Positions 24,585-36,752 are shown, counted from the stretch's first letter. The stretch is DNA of 64,000 bases from Pleodorina starrii (GCA_030267565.1 BRXU01000003.1:1534001-1598000), one strand, 5' to 3'. The notes: a model not told the origin generated them from the letters alone. Program-made: numbers and translations.

Positions 24585-24640
24585 CGGGCGGGCGGGCGGG
24601 CGGGCGGGCGGGCGGCCGGGCGGGCGGGCGGGCGGGCGGG
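24585..24640 (+). repeat. (GGGC)n tetranucleotide array
   Basis: About 14 copies of GGGC with a GGCC interruption, passing directly into the GGGA array. The matching place in unit 2 (about 6990-7030) has only a few such motifs, so the array expanded in this unit alone. Confidence 0.85.
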
Positions 24641-25629
24641 AGGGAGGGAGGGAGGGAGGGAGGGAGGGAGGGAGGGAGGGAGGGAGGGAGGGAGGGAGGG
24701 AGGGAGGGAGGGAGGGAGGGAGGGAGGGAGGGAGGGAGGGAGGGAGGGAGGGAGGGAGGGAGGGAGGGAGGGAGGGAGGGAGGGAGGGAGGGAGGGAGGG
24801 AGGGAGGGAGGGAGGGAGGGAGGGAGGGAGGGAGGGAGGGAGGGAGGGAGGGAGGGAGGGAGGGAGGGAGGGAGGGAGGGAGGGAGGGAGGGAGGGAGGG
24901 AGGGAGGGAGGGAGGGAGGGAGGGAGGGAGGGAGGGAGGGAGGGAGGGAGGGAGGGAGGGAGGGAGGGAGGGAGGGAGGGAGGGAGGGAGGGAGGGAGGG
25001 AGGGAGGGAGGGAGGGAGGGAGGGAGGGAGGGAGGGAGGGAGGGAGGGAGGGAGGGAGGGAGGGAGGGAGGGAGGGAGGGAGGGAGGGAGGGAGGGAGGG
25101 AGGGAGGGAGGGAGGGAGGGAGGGAGGGAGGGAGGGAGGGAGGGAGGGAGGGAGGGAGGGAGGGAGGGAGGGAGGGAGGGAGGGAGGGAGGGAGGGAGGG
25201 AGGGAGGGAGGGAGGGAGGGAGGGAGGGAGGGAGGGAGGGAGGGAGGGAGGGAGGGAGGGAGGGAGGGAGGGAGGGAGGGAGGGAGGGAGGGAGGGAGGG
25301 AGGGAGGGAGGGAGGGAGGGAGGGAGGGAGGGAGGGAGGGAGGGAGGGAGGGAGGGAGGGAGGGAGGGAGGGAGGGAGGGAGGGAGGGAGGGAGGGAGGG
25401 AGGGAGGGAGGGAGGGAGGGAGGGAGGGAGGGAGGGAGGGAGGGAGGGAGGGAGGGAGGGAGGGAGGGAGGGAGGGAGGGAGGGAGGGAGGGAGGGAGGG
25501 AGGGAGGGAGGGAGGGAGGGAGGGAGGGAGGGAGGGAGGGAGGGAGGGAGGGAGGGAGGGAGGGAGGGAGGGAGGGAGGGAGGGAGGGAGGCAGGGAGGG
25601 AGGGAGGGAGGGAGGGAGGGAGGGAGGGA
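24641..25629 (+). repeat. (GGGA)n tetranucleotide array, ~247 copies
   Basis: Almost 990 bases of AGGG repeats with one visible interruption (GGCAGGG near 25591). The complementary strand is pure CCCT. Runs of three G separated by one A are a strong G-quadruplex pattern, and the purine/pyrimidine strand split would allow triplex. Long open frames across it (Gly/Arg/Glu or Pro/Ser repeats) are artefacts. Array length may be affected by assembly. Confidence 0.93.
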
Positions 25630-26441
25630 AAGCTGCGGCTGCTGTCGCTGCGGCTGCAGCCTTATACGGCAGCTGCTGCCACTGCCGGTTGTCACTGCCG
25701 TCACTGCCGGTTGTCACTGTTTCACCGACGCGGGATGGCCGTACAGGCCTCGGCTTCCCGCGCTTCGTGCCATTGGACTGCCCCCCGGGCCGCTGTGTGG
25801 GGGGCAGAGCACTGAGCCGAGCATTTGTACGGCGGACGTCGTACGGCATATCGTACGACCACGAACTGCGGAGCGAGAAAACACACACACGCACGCGCGC
25901 ACACGCGCGCCTGTGTGTTTGTGTGGCTGTGTGCCCCTTGGGGAATTGTACCAATGTGTCATGTCAGTTTGAACCGGCGATGCAGAAATGGATAGCCCAA
26001 CTGCCAGTGCAGACATTGGGCCTGATACCGGTAAGGCGGTAGTTGGAAGTTGGTGGTTGTCATCCTGATTGATGGTGGTTGGTTTGGTTTGGCGCCGTGT
26101 GTGTGTGTCCGTGTTCCCCTGGTGGTTGGTGGACGGTGCGGTGCGGAGCGGGAGGTTGCGGCCGTCGCTTCACTCCCGCTTTCTCCTTCACAAAGGACAC
26201 GGAACGAATGGCCCCCCTCATGTCGGTGTTGGCATTTCAAAAGCGCTTCGGATGCTTCGGGTCATGACTGTGTCTTCGGAGCTGTGACTGCGACCATGAT
26301 GGCACCTCCCCCTGCCCTTGGTGCCCTCTGCACCCTGTGCGGCCAGGCTCAGGCGGCTCAGGCCGCTTGACCCCGATTTCTCAGGCGGCTCAGGCGCCAG
26401 GGCCTGGCACGTGGGTCGCTGCTGGACCCCGGATGCGGCCG

Positions 26442-26912
26442 GCTCGGTACATGCTTTCTGAATTTGGAACACGAGTTCGCCGAGACAAAGGACCTCATCA
26501 CATCCAGCATACTGCCGCCCATATTGCCTCTCTTGATGGTGCATACTCCGGGCATTCCATCAAAACGTGCAACCTACCGTCCCTCCGCGACACACCCGAC
26601 ATGTCCTTTCCGCACATGGTTGTCGACCCGGTCCCCGTGCGAACCGCGACACATCCAACTCCCAACGACCCAGCTGAAAACGCATCAGGGCCTTGTGGTG
26701 CTTTCTTGGCATACACACCTTCAGGTGGTCCAATGTCCGCTTGTGGTCTGCGGGCCACACCCATCCATTTCAGGTACAGACACACGGTAACCCCGGGTGC
26801 CCCCCGTCCCACACCTCCTTCCTCATGCTCCGGGAAACCCCGCGGGTCCCTATCGAGGCTATCAGAGCTCCAATCCAACAAAAGGCGGCGTCTGAACTCG
26901 GCCAATAAATCC
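26442..26912 (-). mobile_element. LINE 3' ORF fragment, unit 4
   Basis: Near-identical in layout to 7840-8302: it starts in the same place next to GGATGCGGCC and ends at the TTGATGTTG start of block D. The minus strand carries LINE ORF remnants (HVLMECPEYAPSREA at one end, EEGGVGRGAPGVT at the other) with frameshifts between them. Both ends are truncated, so it is a relic shared by descent or conversion. Confidence 0.75.
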
Positions 26913-27741
26913 CTTGATGTTGCGCGTGCCGTACGCATCGTATCCACGTCTGATTGCGCTGATTGTGATATTGATCAACACATCCACGCTTTGCAGCCGT
27001 CCGCCCATCCGCCCTCCCATTTCATTAATTCATATCATCCACTCATCCATCCATCCATCCTCGAGGCCCATCTTCGCGGGTTTCGTTCGGGGTTTGGCAT
27101 TTGGCATGTTGGTTCCATGTATGGCGGCCGGGAGGGGGTCGGCAGCAGTGCGCATACCCTTCATTCACAGTCTCCGACATCTGTGCACTGGATAGCCGCC
27201 CCACAGCTGCCCCACACTGCGCCCTGCCCACAGCATCCCGGCAACCAGCAAACGTAAACTTCATGCGCAATGCCACCCCCCATGGGTCCAGCACCGTACA
27301 TCGCCCGACAGCCAAGATGACGTGTGTGCCGCGACGTGGCCGGACGTCGCAAACTGTAGCGCGGTGTAACGTACCAGCAACGTGGCGGGGCGCGACGGCC
27401 CGGTAAAAATGCGAAGGCAGAACCGATATTGTCGAGTCCTGATCTTATCGGAGCTGCCACGTCCACAACCGATCTGAATGAGATGGGATGAGTCACCCCC
27501 CGGCGGCACCCAACGTCTGTCCCCGCCCCGCCATCAGACTACGCACGGCTCTCGCTCCGGAACCCCACACACACACCCTCCCCTCTCCCTCAACACACAC
27601 CGATCATCATGACAGGGTGGGTGGCTGTGTGGCAGCCCTACCGACCCCCGGCACCGGACAACACGGTAAGCCGCACCCAACCCACATACGCCCCGCGCTA
27701 CAAGGCAAGTCTGCCGCTGCTGTTCGTTGCTAGGCCCCTTG

Positions 27742-29791
27742 CTAGGCCCCGCCCTGTCGCCGCCGCTGCTGCCGCTGCTCGCCCAGCCATGCCAACAGCG
27801 CCGCGTGGCGCTCCCAGGGCTCCCTTTGCACCCTGTCCTCCGCCAACTTGACCGCAGCATCCCAGTCCATTTCGGGGCAGCCCAAATCCAGCAGGCACTG
27901 CAGCACGGCGACGGAGACCACGTTGTGGATGCAGTCCGCCAGCAGCTTCCCCGGCGGCCCCCAGGGGCAGCCCAGCCGGTGCAGGCAGCGGAGCATCGCC
28001 AGATCACCGTTGCGGGCGGCCATGCGGTAGGCGCCGCCATCGAGCTGAGGCCGCAAAGGAGCATACATGATTGCCGTACATACACACATCAATGCAGGGA
28101 CGGGTGGTTGGGCAGTCAGGGGCGGTGCAACCTCCATGCAGCCTCACAGCCTAGCTCCCCGGCAGCGGAGTTTCCCGGTGCGCTGCGCTTTGGCAGCTTG
28201 GCAGACAGTGACTCTTGTCCCGGAAGGCGCACATGCGAATCTAAACACGGCATCGACGCCATGAATAACGTGTTGAGCAGCTCGACGAACGTACGACACA
28301 CGGTGGCCCGGCACACACGTCTAATGGCCCTGCCGAGTGACCTGGCTGGGCACTGCGCATGCAAAAAGAACCACCGGTGGGCCACAACTGGTGGGCCACA
28401 CGGAGCGCATCGTGACTGAGGTGGTGACAAACGAGGACGGCGACACCCACCGGGAAGGGGCAGCCCCGCTCCACCAGCCACTCCAGCGCCTCTTCGCAGC
28501 CGCTCTCGGCGCCGTTGGGGATGGCCTTTGGGCCCAAGGCCCAGCCGCGGACGTGAAGCCAGGTCATCAGCTCAAGGTTGCCGCTCGCCGCCGCGCAGTC
28601 GAGCAAACAAGCTGTGCCGTCAGCGGGTGCGACGCCCAGGTCCTCCACCGCCCAGGCCACCAGCGGCAGGCGACCCATCAGGGCCGCCTCTTCCGCAACA
28701 AAAAAGGCGTTAACGGTAAAGCCGCTGGCGTGCAGGTACTGCAGCACGGCCAGGTGGCCCTGGCGGGCTGCATCCGCCACGCACAGCTGATCGCCGGTGG
28801 GCCGCACCCCCGCTTGCTCCACCAGGAAACGCAGGGCGGCAAGATTGCCGTAAGAGACCGCAGTGTCCGCCAACCCCGCACCGAGGGGGTAGCCCCGGCC
28901 GCGCAGCCACTGCAGACGCGCCACCGCTGCATCACTGTTACCAGCCCAAACAGCATCCTGGCACGCACTAGCCTTGCGGGGGTAGCCCAGCCCCTCCAGC
29001 CACTCCACTTTGGCCTGCCAATCGGGCGTGGTGCTGCGGGCCGCGGCCGCCAGGATGTCACCCCGATCCGCCTGTCTGATCTGCTCAAGCTGCTGCTGCA
29101 GTTTTCTGCCGTGGCGCCCTGCCATGAGCTGCTGCCACAGCCGCTGCAGCGCCGCCAGGCTCAAGTACGCAGCCGCGGCCTCCAACAATGACCGGCAGAG
29201 ACCATACACGCCGTCGTTGGAACGGCCCTGCATCTCCGTCAGCAGCCACTGCATACTGTCCTCCCGCCCCCCCCGTGCAGCTGAGAAAACGACAGCCCAG
29301 TTGAGGGGGCAGCCACTGGCCAACATCCACTCGCACACGTGCCGGTGGCCGGCCTCCGCCGCGGCTGACAGAGAGCGGCCCCAGGGGCAGCCGCGGGCAC
29401 GCAGCACCTTGCACATGTCGAGCTGGCCCGCGGCTGCGGCGGCCTCGAGCAGCTCGCACCGAAGATCAAGGCCCGCACTGACCAGGGCAACCTCCAGGTT
29501 GGCGACGCTGCCGCTTGCCGCCGTCAGGCACAGCAGCTGCAGCCGCTGCTTGCGAGTCAACGCGCGAAAAGCGCCCGGGCGGCCCCAGCGCTCCCGGAAC
29601 ACGTGGATGGGTGACGGAAGCGAGAGCCGCAAGGTCCTGTGAGTTGCGAACTGGTCCGACGTCGCCTTGTCTATCAGTCGCAATGTGCTCGCTACTTCGT
29701 TAAGTGGCAAATGGCGCGCAATGCACACCACGATGCCCGGAAGCCAAATGCTCGAGCCGTCGGGTGTAACTTGAGTGACCGACTGAGACAT
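27742..29791 (-). CDS. F-box-like/ankyrin-repeat protein, unit 4 (547 aa)
   Basis: Exon 1 29791-28451 (447 codons), intron 28450-28045 (GTGGGT..CTCAG, phase 0), exon 2 28044-27742 (100 codons plus stop). Subtype A, like unit 1 (ARHLPLNEVAS, VALVSAGLDL, GCPWGRSLSAAAEAGH). Unlike unit 1, its C-terminal exon is intact, ending in the Gln/Arg-rich EQRQQRRRQGGA. One ankyrin module has diverged (GAGLADTAVSYGN). The frame is open upstream to 29965, but the conserved start is MSQ at 29791. Confidence 0.85.
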
Positions 29792-30805
29792 TTTTTGCCC
29801 TATATCATTCACATGTAAGCTCAAGGATTCCTGCGCCTGTATGCGACAGCATGATGCCGAGGAACCGGCCTTCCGCAAGGCTTGGCGCAGAAGGCCCAAA
29901 AACTTATCCAAAGAGGTAAGCTGGTCACCGGTGGAAAAAGCGTTACTATCCCAAGCTTGCTCCATGGCAATTTTGGTTCTCAGATCCGGATTTCGTACGG
30001 CGGCCGTTGACCACTTCTTCCCTTCCCGCTTCCCGGGGACATGAAAGCCACACGCCTGAATAGCCTGCCCGCGCTCCGAGACTCTTCACGGGCTTCCGTC
30101 GATGGCTGCGGTGTGGACCTAGATAGGTTATCAGCCGGTCCAGGTGCTGTCCTGGGACCTCGGAACCGGGCTGCCGCTTGAAGGTTGCAATGTTGACCAC
30201 CGAGCTCCACTTGTGCCGTCCTTCACCGTGGTCCACCCCAAGCCAACCCAATTCATCCTCGTTACGTTTGTTCGTGGGCCATCTTGTGCGGCCCCGGGGC
30301 CCGTTAACAATTAGGGGCCTCGCGGCAAATTTCCCCGTGGTTGCGGTTTTCTCAGGTTTTCTGAGCCTTTCCCCCCCCCCCGCGGGCTGGCTCGTTCCTG
30401 TCTGGATGACTCGTGCTGTCTGGTCTGGATGGGCGCCTCGGCTGCCCTGGTCGCCTCCGGTGCAGTGCACGGCCAGCTGGCCCGTTGGCTCTACACTTCT
30501 TCATTCTGGAGCCCACTGTAACAACACCAGTACACCCCCCTCCCCCCCCCTCACACACGCACGAACCTCTAAACGGTCAGCGCCATGGCACCCGCAATGC
30601 CGGTGCTTGGGAATCCCGCCGGTGTCCCAAATTCGCCGGCGCCACTGCCGAGTCACGACTCGCAAATAGCTTGCCTTCAACTCCTCTTCTCTTCCTCCAT
30701 CTATCTGCCAGCACTCCTTCCCCTCCACCTCTCAGGTCCGTCCCTCCGCGAATTCCGTTCTCCAAACGTCGCCTCAGTTCCTTCACTGCGGTTTCGTACT
30801 TTTGC

Positions 30806-31530
30806 TTACCCCTCCCCCTCCCCTTCCCCGTCCTCATCCTCCTCGTCCAACAGCTGCAGTGTGCGTTCATCCGCAGTGTCATGCATCGCCAGGAAGGGGG
30901 CCAGCAACCCAGCGCCGAAACCAGCACCGGCATTGACACCACGCCGCTGTCTCCGACGGCGCGGGGTTTGGCTTCATCACTGGCCCCGCCGGCGATCTGG
31001 GGGGAGGCGCCGGTGCCGCCCCCGGCTTGAATGCAGCCGTGGAGGCCGCTGCCACCAGCGCCCCTGTCGATGATCCCGCCCAGAGACTGTCCGTGGCAGA
31101 GGTGATGGCGGCGCCGCCGACGTTTGCGTTTCCGGAAGCATCATCGTGGTCGCGATGTGATGCCGCCGCCACCCGGGCCGTCTGCCGCCGCGGCCGCACC
31201 GCCACCAGCGCCGCCATCCCAGCCAGCGCTGCCAGTACCGCCGCTGCGGGGTACGACACGGCGTGCAGCGCCGCCGTGACGCGCTGCGCGCGATAGACTC
31301 CGCCGCGGCAGGTGGCGACCTGTACGGCAGAGATCTCGGATGCCTCCTCCGCCCAGAAGATGGGCAGGATCAGAGATGCACCGATGGAGGGCTCCAGGGT
31401 GGCTCGGGAGGCTGCGGTGATCTGGGAGGACAGCTGCAGCCGCTTGGCGGCACGCATGGTGATGCCTGCGTGTATTGCGTCGTACACGGTACAGCACAGG
31501 TACGGCAGCACCTTGTTGGTGCCTACCCAG
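30806..31530 (-). pseudogene. CD36-like last-exon pseudogene, unit 4 (longest copy)
   Basis: The reverse complement retains the end of intron 11, its CAG acceptor, and the last exon of the CD36-like gene: [31 protein letters not shown], the C-terminal membrane segment ([18 protein letters not shown]) and the acidic tail with its stop (TTA at 30806-30808). Compared with the intact gene it has a different Pro/Ala-rich stretch before the tail and a frame change around 30940-30950. There are no upstream exons. It may descend from a longer or diverged paralogue. Confidence 0.85.
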
Positions 31531-31932
31531 CCCTCCCTTGCCCCCATCAGATGCCGCGTTGCGACGCAGGCCGGCCGGCCGGCAGGCATGCAGGCCGGCA
31601 ACCCGGAACGCGTTGGGAGTGACCTCTGTGAATTTGTGGATCGGACAGGTGGACGGCGGGAGGCCTCACTCCCAGATCTACGCTGCTGAGCAGCCGAACG
31701 ATCGGGCTGCCTGTACGGCACTCGTGATCGCCAAGAAGAACGCCAACTGCCGTGCCTGCAGGCCTCGGACCGCCACGCAGGCGCTGCTGTACCGTACCGG
31801 GTAAAGGGCGCGGACCGCGGAGCCCAACGACGGCCTCAGCACTTTGCTCCGGTGATCCTTCAGGGTCCACTCTGCATGTGAATGTTGCATACGGTAATTC
31901 GGGGGTGCGTGATCCAATACCCAAACAACTAC

Positions 31933-32404
31933 ACGTTGACTTCTCTAGCAGCGACGAAGGAGTGTCTGAGAAGTCTGGTTCTAATGAGAGATGAGATCGA
32001 TGTTAACGATTAACTTAGTTGCCGTACGGTGTACGGCTTGCAGCCGGAGGCTGCGCCTCCTGTGGGGCAGCTGCCGTCTGGAGACGGCATCTGCCGTTGT
32101 TGTTTCATCTTTTGTGTCAGGGCTAGTACTCCCACCTCCCTCCCGTTGCCAGGCCCTCGCAGGTGCCGCGCACGTGGGTGGGGGGCCGTGGTATGGGTTT
32201 TCGTGTCGTTGCAACGCGTGGTGCCGTTTACCTGGCGTATCTGCCGGAGTGAGCGGAAGGAGACAACCGGCCACTAGTCCAAAGTCAAAATCGAGATGGC
32301 CCTTGCAGGTTCCGTTTTTGCAGGTTATTAGGTTGTTGGAGCCCGACGGAAGAGTTGTTGGAGCGATATCACATTATTGTAGTGTAACAGTGAGGAGTTA
32401 GAAC
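31933..32404. other. Unclassified ~470 bp insertion in unit 5
   Basis: Other units run directly from ACCCAAACAACTAC into CCATTCGAGCCGGG. Here ~470 bases of unrelated, lower-GC sequence intervene, with small inverted motifs (GCCGTACGGTGTACGGC; CTGCCGTCTGGAGACGGCAT). No clear TIR, LTR or target duplication, and no ORF worth calling. Possibly a non-autonomous element. Confidence 0.5.
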
Positions 32405-33648
32405 GAATCGCGCCGGGGGCCCAGCAGGGTCTCACGATTCGCCAACAGGTCCCCGGTTGAAACATATGATTTATGATGCCCACATATGATTTACGATGCC
32501 ACCACCCTCGGGGTCGCAGACATAATCAGCGAGCACGAAGCACCCATGGGAGCCGCGCTGTCGGAATCAGCCACACAGATGCAGCTGTTGTACGGCCGCG
32601 GTAATCCGACAGCATGCCCGGGAACTGCGGGGGACGCCCGGTCGGTCAGCCGGGGTTCTCTCACGCACCCAGCCGGGCTAGGCTCACGCATCCTTTCATC
32701 TATATGACGGGGCCCACCCTTGATGTTGTGCGTGCCGTACGCAACGTATGCGCTTCTGATTGTGCATGTGATAATGTGTAACATGTTTCGCCAGCATGTT
32801 GGTTCCATGTATGGCGGCGGGGGGCGGCAGCGGTGCACGCGCCCTTCATTCGCAGACTCCGCCATCTGTGCACTGGATAGCCGACCCACAGCTGCCCCAC
32901 ACTGCGCCCTGCCCACAGCATCCCCGCACCCAGCAAACGTACACTACATGCGCAATGCAACCCCCCATGGGTCTAGCACTGTACGTCGCCCGACAGCCAA
33001 GATGACCGGTGTGCCGCGACGACGTGGCCGGACGTGGCGAACCGTGGCGTGGTGTAACGTACCAGCAACGTGGCGTGGTGCGACGTAATGTGGTATTGCA
33101 GCCCCGCCGACTGCAGTTGCCATGCCTTGCAGCACTCGGCTGCCTCCCTAGACGGAGGCCCTGCAATGCTGTCTCTAATGCAGCACAGCAAAGGCAGAAC
33201 CGAACTTGTCGAGTCCTGCTCTTATCGGAGTTGCCAAGCGCAGTGTAAACCACGTCCACCAGTGCAGCACACACGTGCGGCCGGCATGCATAACCCCAAG
33301 CCCATGGATGCCCATGGATGCCCCCGACGGAGACAGCGTTAGCGCACGGACCCGGAAGCCAGCAATACCGGTACTCACCGAACCGAACCGAACGAGGTCG
33401 TACCCAGATGCGATGAGTCACCCCCTGGTCCCCGCCCCGCCATCAGACCACGGACGGCTGTCGCTCCGGAACCCCAAACACACACCCTCCCCTCTCCCCC
33501 AACACACACCGATTACCATGACAGCGTGGGTGGCTGTGTGGCAGCCCTACCAACCCCCGGCACCGGACAACACGGTAAGCCGCACCCAACCCACATACGC
33601 CCTGCGCTACAAGGCAAGTCTGCCGCCGCTGTTCGTTGCTGCCGCGAG

Positions 33649-35702
33649 CTAGGCCCCTTGGGCCCCAGGCGACCCCCGCCGCCGCCGCTGCTCGCTCAGC
33701 CATGCCAGCAGCACCGCGCGGCGCTCCTCCCGGGGCTCCCTTTGCGCCCTGTCCTCCACCAACATGACCGCGGCATCCCAGTCCATTTCGGGACAGCCCA
33801 AGTCCAGCAGGCACTGCAGCACGGCGACGGAGGCCACGATGCGGATGCAGTCCGCCAGCTGCTTCCCCGGCGGCGCCCAGGGACAGCCCAGCCGGTGCAG
33901 GCAGCGGAGCATCGCCAGATCGCCGTTGAAGGCGGCTTTGAAGTAGGCGCCGCCATCGAGCTGAGGCCGCCAAGGAACATACATGAATGCCGTACATACA
34001 CACAACAATTCAGGGACGGGCGGTTGGGCATTCAGGTGCAACCTCCATGCAGCCTCACAGCCTAGCTCCCCGGCACCGGAGTTTCCCGGCACCGCACTTT
34101 GGCAGCTTGGCAGACAGTGACTCTTGTACCGGAAGGCGCACATGCGAATCTGAATACGGCATCGACACCATAACTAACACCTCTCGAACAGCTCGACGGA
34201 CGTACGACACACGGTGGCCCGGCACACGCGTCTAATGGACCTGCCGAGTGACCTGGCTGGGCACAGCGCATGCAAAATGAACCACCGGTGGGCCACAACT
34301 GGTGGGCCACACGGAGCGCATCGTACATATGGTGGTGACAAACGAGGACGGCGACACCCACCGGCAAAGGGCAGCCCCGCTCCACCAGCCACTCCAGCGC
34401 CTCTTCGCAGCCGCTCTCGGCGCCGTTGTTGATGGCCGTGGGGCCCAAGACCCAGCCGCGGCCATGAAGCCAGGCCATCAGCTCAAGGTTTCCGCTCTCC
34501 GCCGCGCAGTCAAGCAACCAAGCTGCGCCGTCAGCGGGTGCGACGCCCAGGCTCTCCACCGCCCAGGCCACCAGCGGCAGGTGACCCGCACGGGCCGCAT
34601 CTCCCGCAACAAGACGGGCGTGTACGGGCAAGCCGCTGGCGTGCAGGTACTGCAGTACGGCCAGGTGGCCCCGGCGGGCTGCGTCTGACTCATCGCCGGT
34701 GGGCCGCACCCCCGCTTGCTCCACCAGGAAACGCAGGGCGGCAAGATTGCCGAAAAAGACCGCAGCGTCCGCCACCTCCGCCTCCAGGGGGTAGCCCCGG
34801 CCGCGCAGCCACTGCAGACGCGCCACCACTGCATCACCGTCACCAGCCCGAACAGCGGACTCGCACGCCCTTGCCATGCGAGGGTAGCCCAGCCCCTCCA
34901 GCCACTCCACTTTGGCCTGCCAATCGGGCGTGGTGCTGCCGGCCGCGGCCGCCAGGATGTCATCCCGATCCTCCTCATCGAGCTGCTCAAGCTGCTGCTG
35001 CAGTTCGCTGCCGTGGCGCCCTGCCATGAGCTGCTGCCACAGCCGCTGCAGCGCCGCCAGGCTCAAGCTCTCCGCAGCGGCCCTCAACAATGACCGGCAG
35101 CGAAGATACACGCCATTCACATCGTCGTTGGGACGGCCCTGCAACTCCGTCAGCAGCCACTGCATAAGGTCCTCCTGCCCGCCCCGGGCAGCGCTGCAAA
35201 CGACGTTCCAGTGGAAGGGGCAGCCGCTGGCCAACAGCCACTCGCACACGTGCCGGTGGCCGGCCTTCGCCGCGGCTGACAGAGAATCTCCCCAGGGGCA
35301 GCCGCGGGCACCCAGCACCTTGCACATGCCGAGCTGGCCCGCGGCTGCGGCGGCCTCGAGCAGCTCGTACCGAAGATCAAGACCCGCATTGGCCAGGGCA
35401 ATCTCCAGGTTGGCGACGCTGCCGCTTGCCGCCGTCAGGCACAGCAGCTGAAACCGCTGCTTACGAGACAACGCGCGAAAAGCGCCCGGGCGGCCCCAGC
35501 GCTCCCGGAACACGTGGATGGGTGACGGAAGTGAGAGCCGCAAGGTCTTGTGATGTGCGAACTGATCCGATGTCGCCTTGTCTATTAGTCGCAATGTGCT
35601 TGCCACTTCGTTTGCTGGCAGGTGGTTCGCAATGCACGCCACAATGCCCGGCAGCCAAATGCTCGAGCCGTCGGGTGTAGATTGACTGACCCACTGGGAC
35701 AT
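33649..35702 (-). CDS. F-box-like/ankyrin-repeat protein, unit 5 (550 aa)
   Basis: Exon 1 35702-34362 (447 codons), intron 34361-33961 (GTGGGT..CTCAG, phase 0), exon 2 33960-33649 (103 codons plus stop). Closest to unit 2 (shared MSQWVSQSTPDGSSIW, HLPANEVAS, CKVLGARGCPWG, GCPFHWNVV). Differences from unit 2 concentrate in the loop after LLTELQ (here GRPNDDVNGVYLRCRSLL, four residues longer) and in a three-residue loss at TGDESD-AARRGH. Exon 1 ends GCPLP rather than GCPFP. The C-terminus is Arg-rich and intact. Confidence 0.85.
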
Positions 35703-36602
35703 TGTTTCGCCCCTATATCATACGCTCAAGGCCTGTATGCGATAGCAGAATGCCGAAGCGGCCTTCCGCAAGGCTTGGCGTGAGCAGAAGGCCCAAGAAT
35801 TCATCCAAAGAGGTAAGCTGGTCATCGATGGAAAAAAGAGTTGTTTGTCTAAGATTAGTCCGTGGCAATATTGGATCCTCGGATCCGGAGTCCGTACGGC
35901 GGCCGTTGAGTGGATGACCAGTTGACCACCTTCCTCCCTTCCCGCTTCCCTGGGCCTTGAATGCGGTCGATGGCTGCGGTGTGGACCTAGATAGGTTACC
36001 AGCCGGTCCAGGCGCTGTCCAGGGACCGAATCAGTACTCGCATGGGAACCCGGCTGCCGCTTAAGAGTTGCGGACTGTCGTTGCCAATTGGCTAATTTGG
36101 TTGGTTGCTCTTCAGCCTTTCCCCCCAGCGGGCTGGCTCGTTCCTGTCTGGGTGACTCGTGCTGTCTGGTCTAGATCGGCGCCTCAGCTGCCCTGGTCGT
36201 CTCTGGTGCAGTGCACGGCCAGCTGGCCCATTGGCTCTACACTTCTGCAGTCCGGAGCCCACTGTAACAACCCCAGTACACCCCCCAACAACACACAATA
36301 GCCCACAACCCCACATAACAACCCCAGTACACCCCCCCCCAACACACACCCACACACGCACGAACCTCTAAACGGTCAGCGCCATGGCAGCCGCACTGCC
36401 GGTGCTTGGGAATCCCGCCGGTGTCCCCAATTCGCCGGCGCCACTGCCGAGTCTCGACTCGCCAATCGCTTGCCTTCACCTCCCCCTTCTCCTCCCCCAT
36501 CTATCTGCCAGCGCTCCTCCCCCTCCGCCTCTGAGGTCCCTTCCTTGTATTCCGTTGTCCAAACGTCTCCTCAGTTCCTTCACTGCGGTTTCGTACTTTT
36601 TC

Positions 36603-36752
36603 TTACCCCTCCCCCTCCCCTTCCCCGTCCTCATCCTCCTCGTCCAACAGCTGCAGTGTGCGTTCATCCGCAGTGTCATGCATCGCCGGGAAGGAAGCCA
36701 GCAACCCAGCGCCGAAACCAGCGCCGGCATTGACACCACCACCAGTTGTTGC
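36603..36752 (-). pseudogene. CD36-like gene 3' tail fragment, unit 5
   Basis: Fourth short copy of the CD36-like tail, with the same stop and the same internal breakpoint. Flanking spacer is collinear with units 1-3. Confidence 0.85.

Larger units (their letters stand above)
13284..25629. repeat. Array unit 3 (subtype C), enlarged by insertions
   Basis: Block A is cut to a stub (13284-13345) and joined to block B (13443-13760). Block C is 13760-14090, block D 14100-15088 and the ankyrin gene 15089-17209. The leader is broken near 17390 by a ~4.4 kb insertion that ends near 21796. The shared spacer then resumes at 21797, with a CD36-like tail at 22487-22636. The distal spacer is duplicated in tandem (about 22800-23555 and 23557-24290). 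The unit ends in GGGC and GGGA tetranucleotide arrays (24585-25629). Confidence 0.8.
25630..31560. repeat. Array unit 4 (subtype A)
   Basis: Block A starts at 25630 and runs to 26441, with the palindrome cluster near 25826-25862. A LINE fragment (26442-26912) replaces blocks B and C, as in unit 2. Block D 26913-27741 is shortened near 27410-27470. The ankyrin gene is 27742-29791 and the leader 29792-30010. Shared spacer 30011-30805 leads into a CD36-like pseudogene (30806-31530) that is longer than in any other unit; the distal spacer is absent. Confidence 0.8.

Noticed and set aside
24124..26042. Open frames of 370-560 codons on both strands (Gly/Arg/Glu or Pro/Ser repeats)
   Set aside because: They are produced entirely by the GGGA tetranucleotide array; there is no non-repeat coding core.
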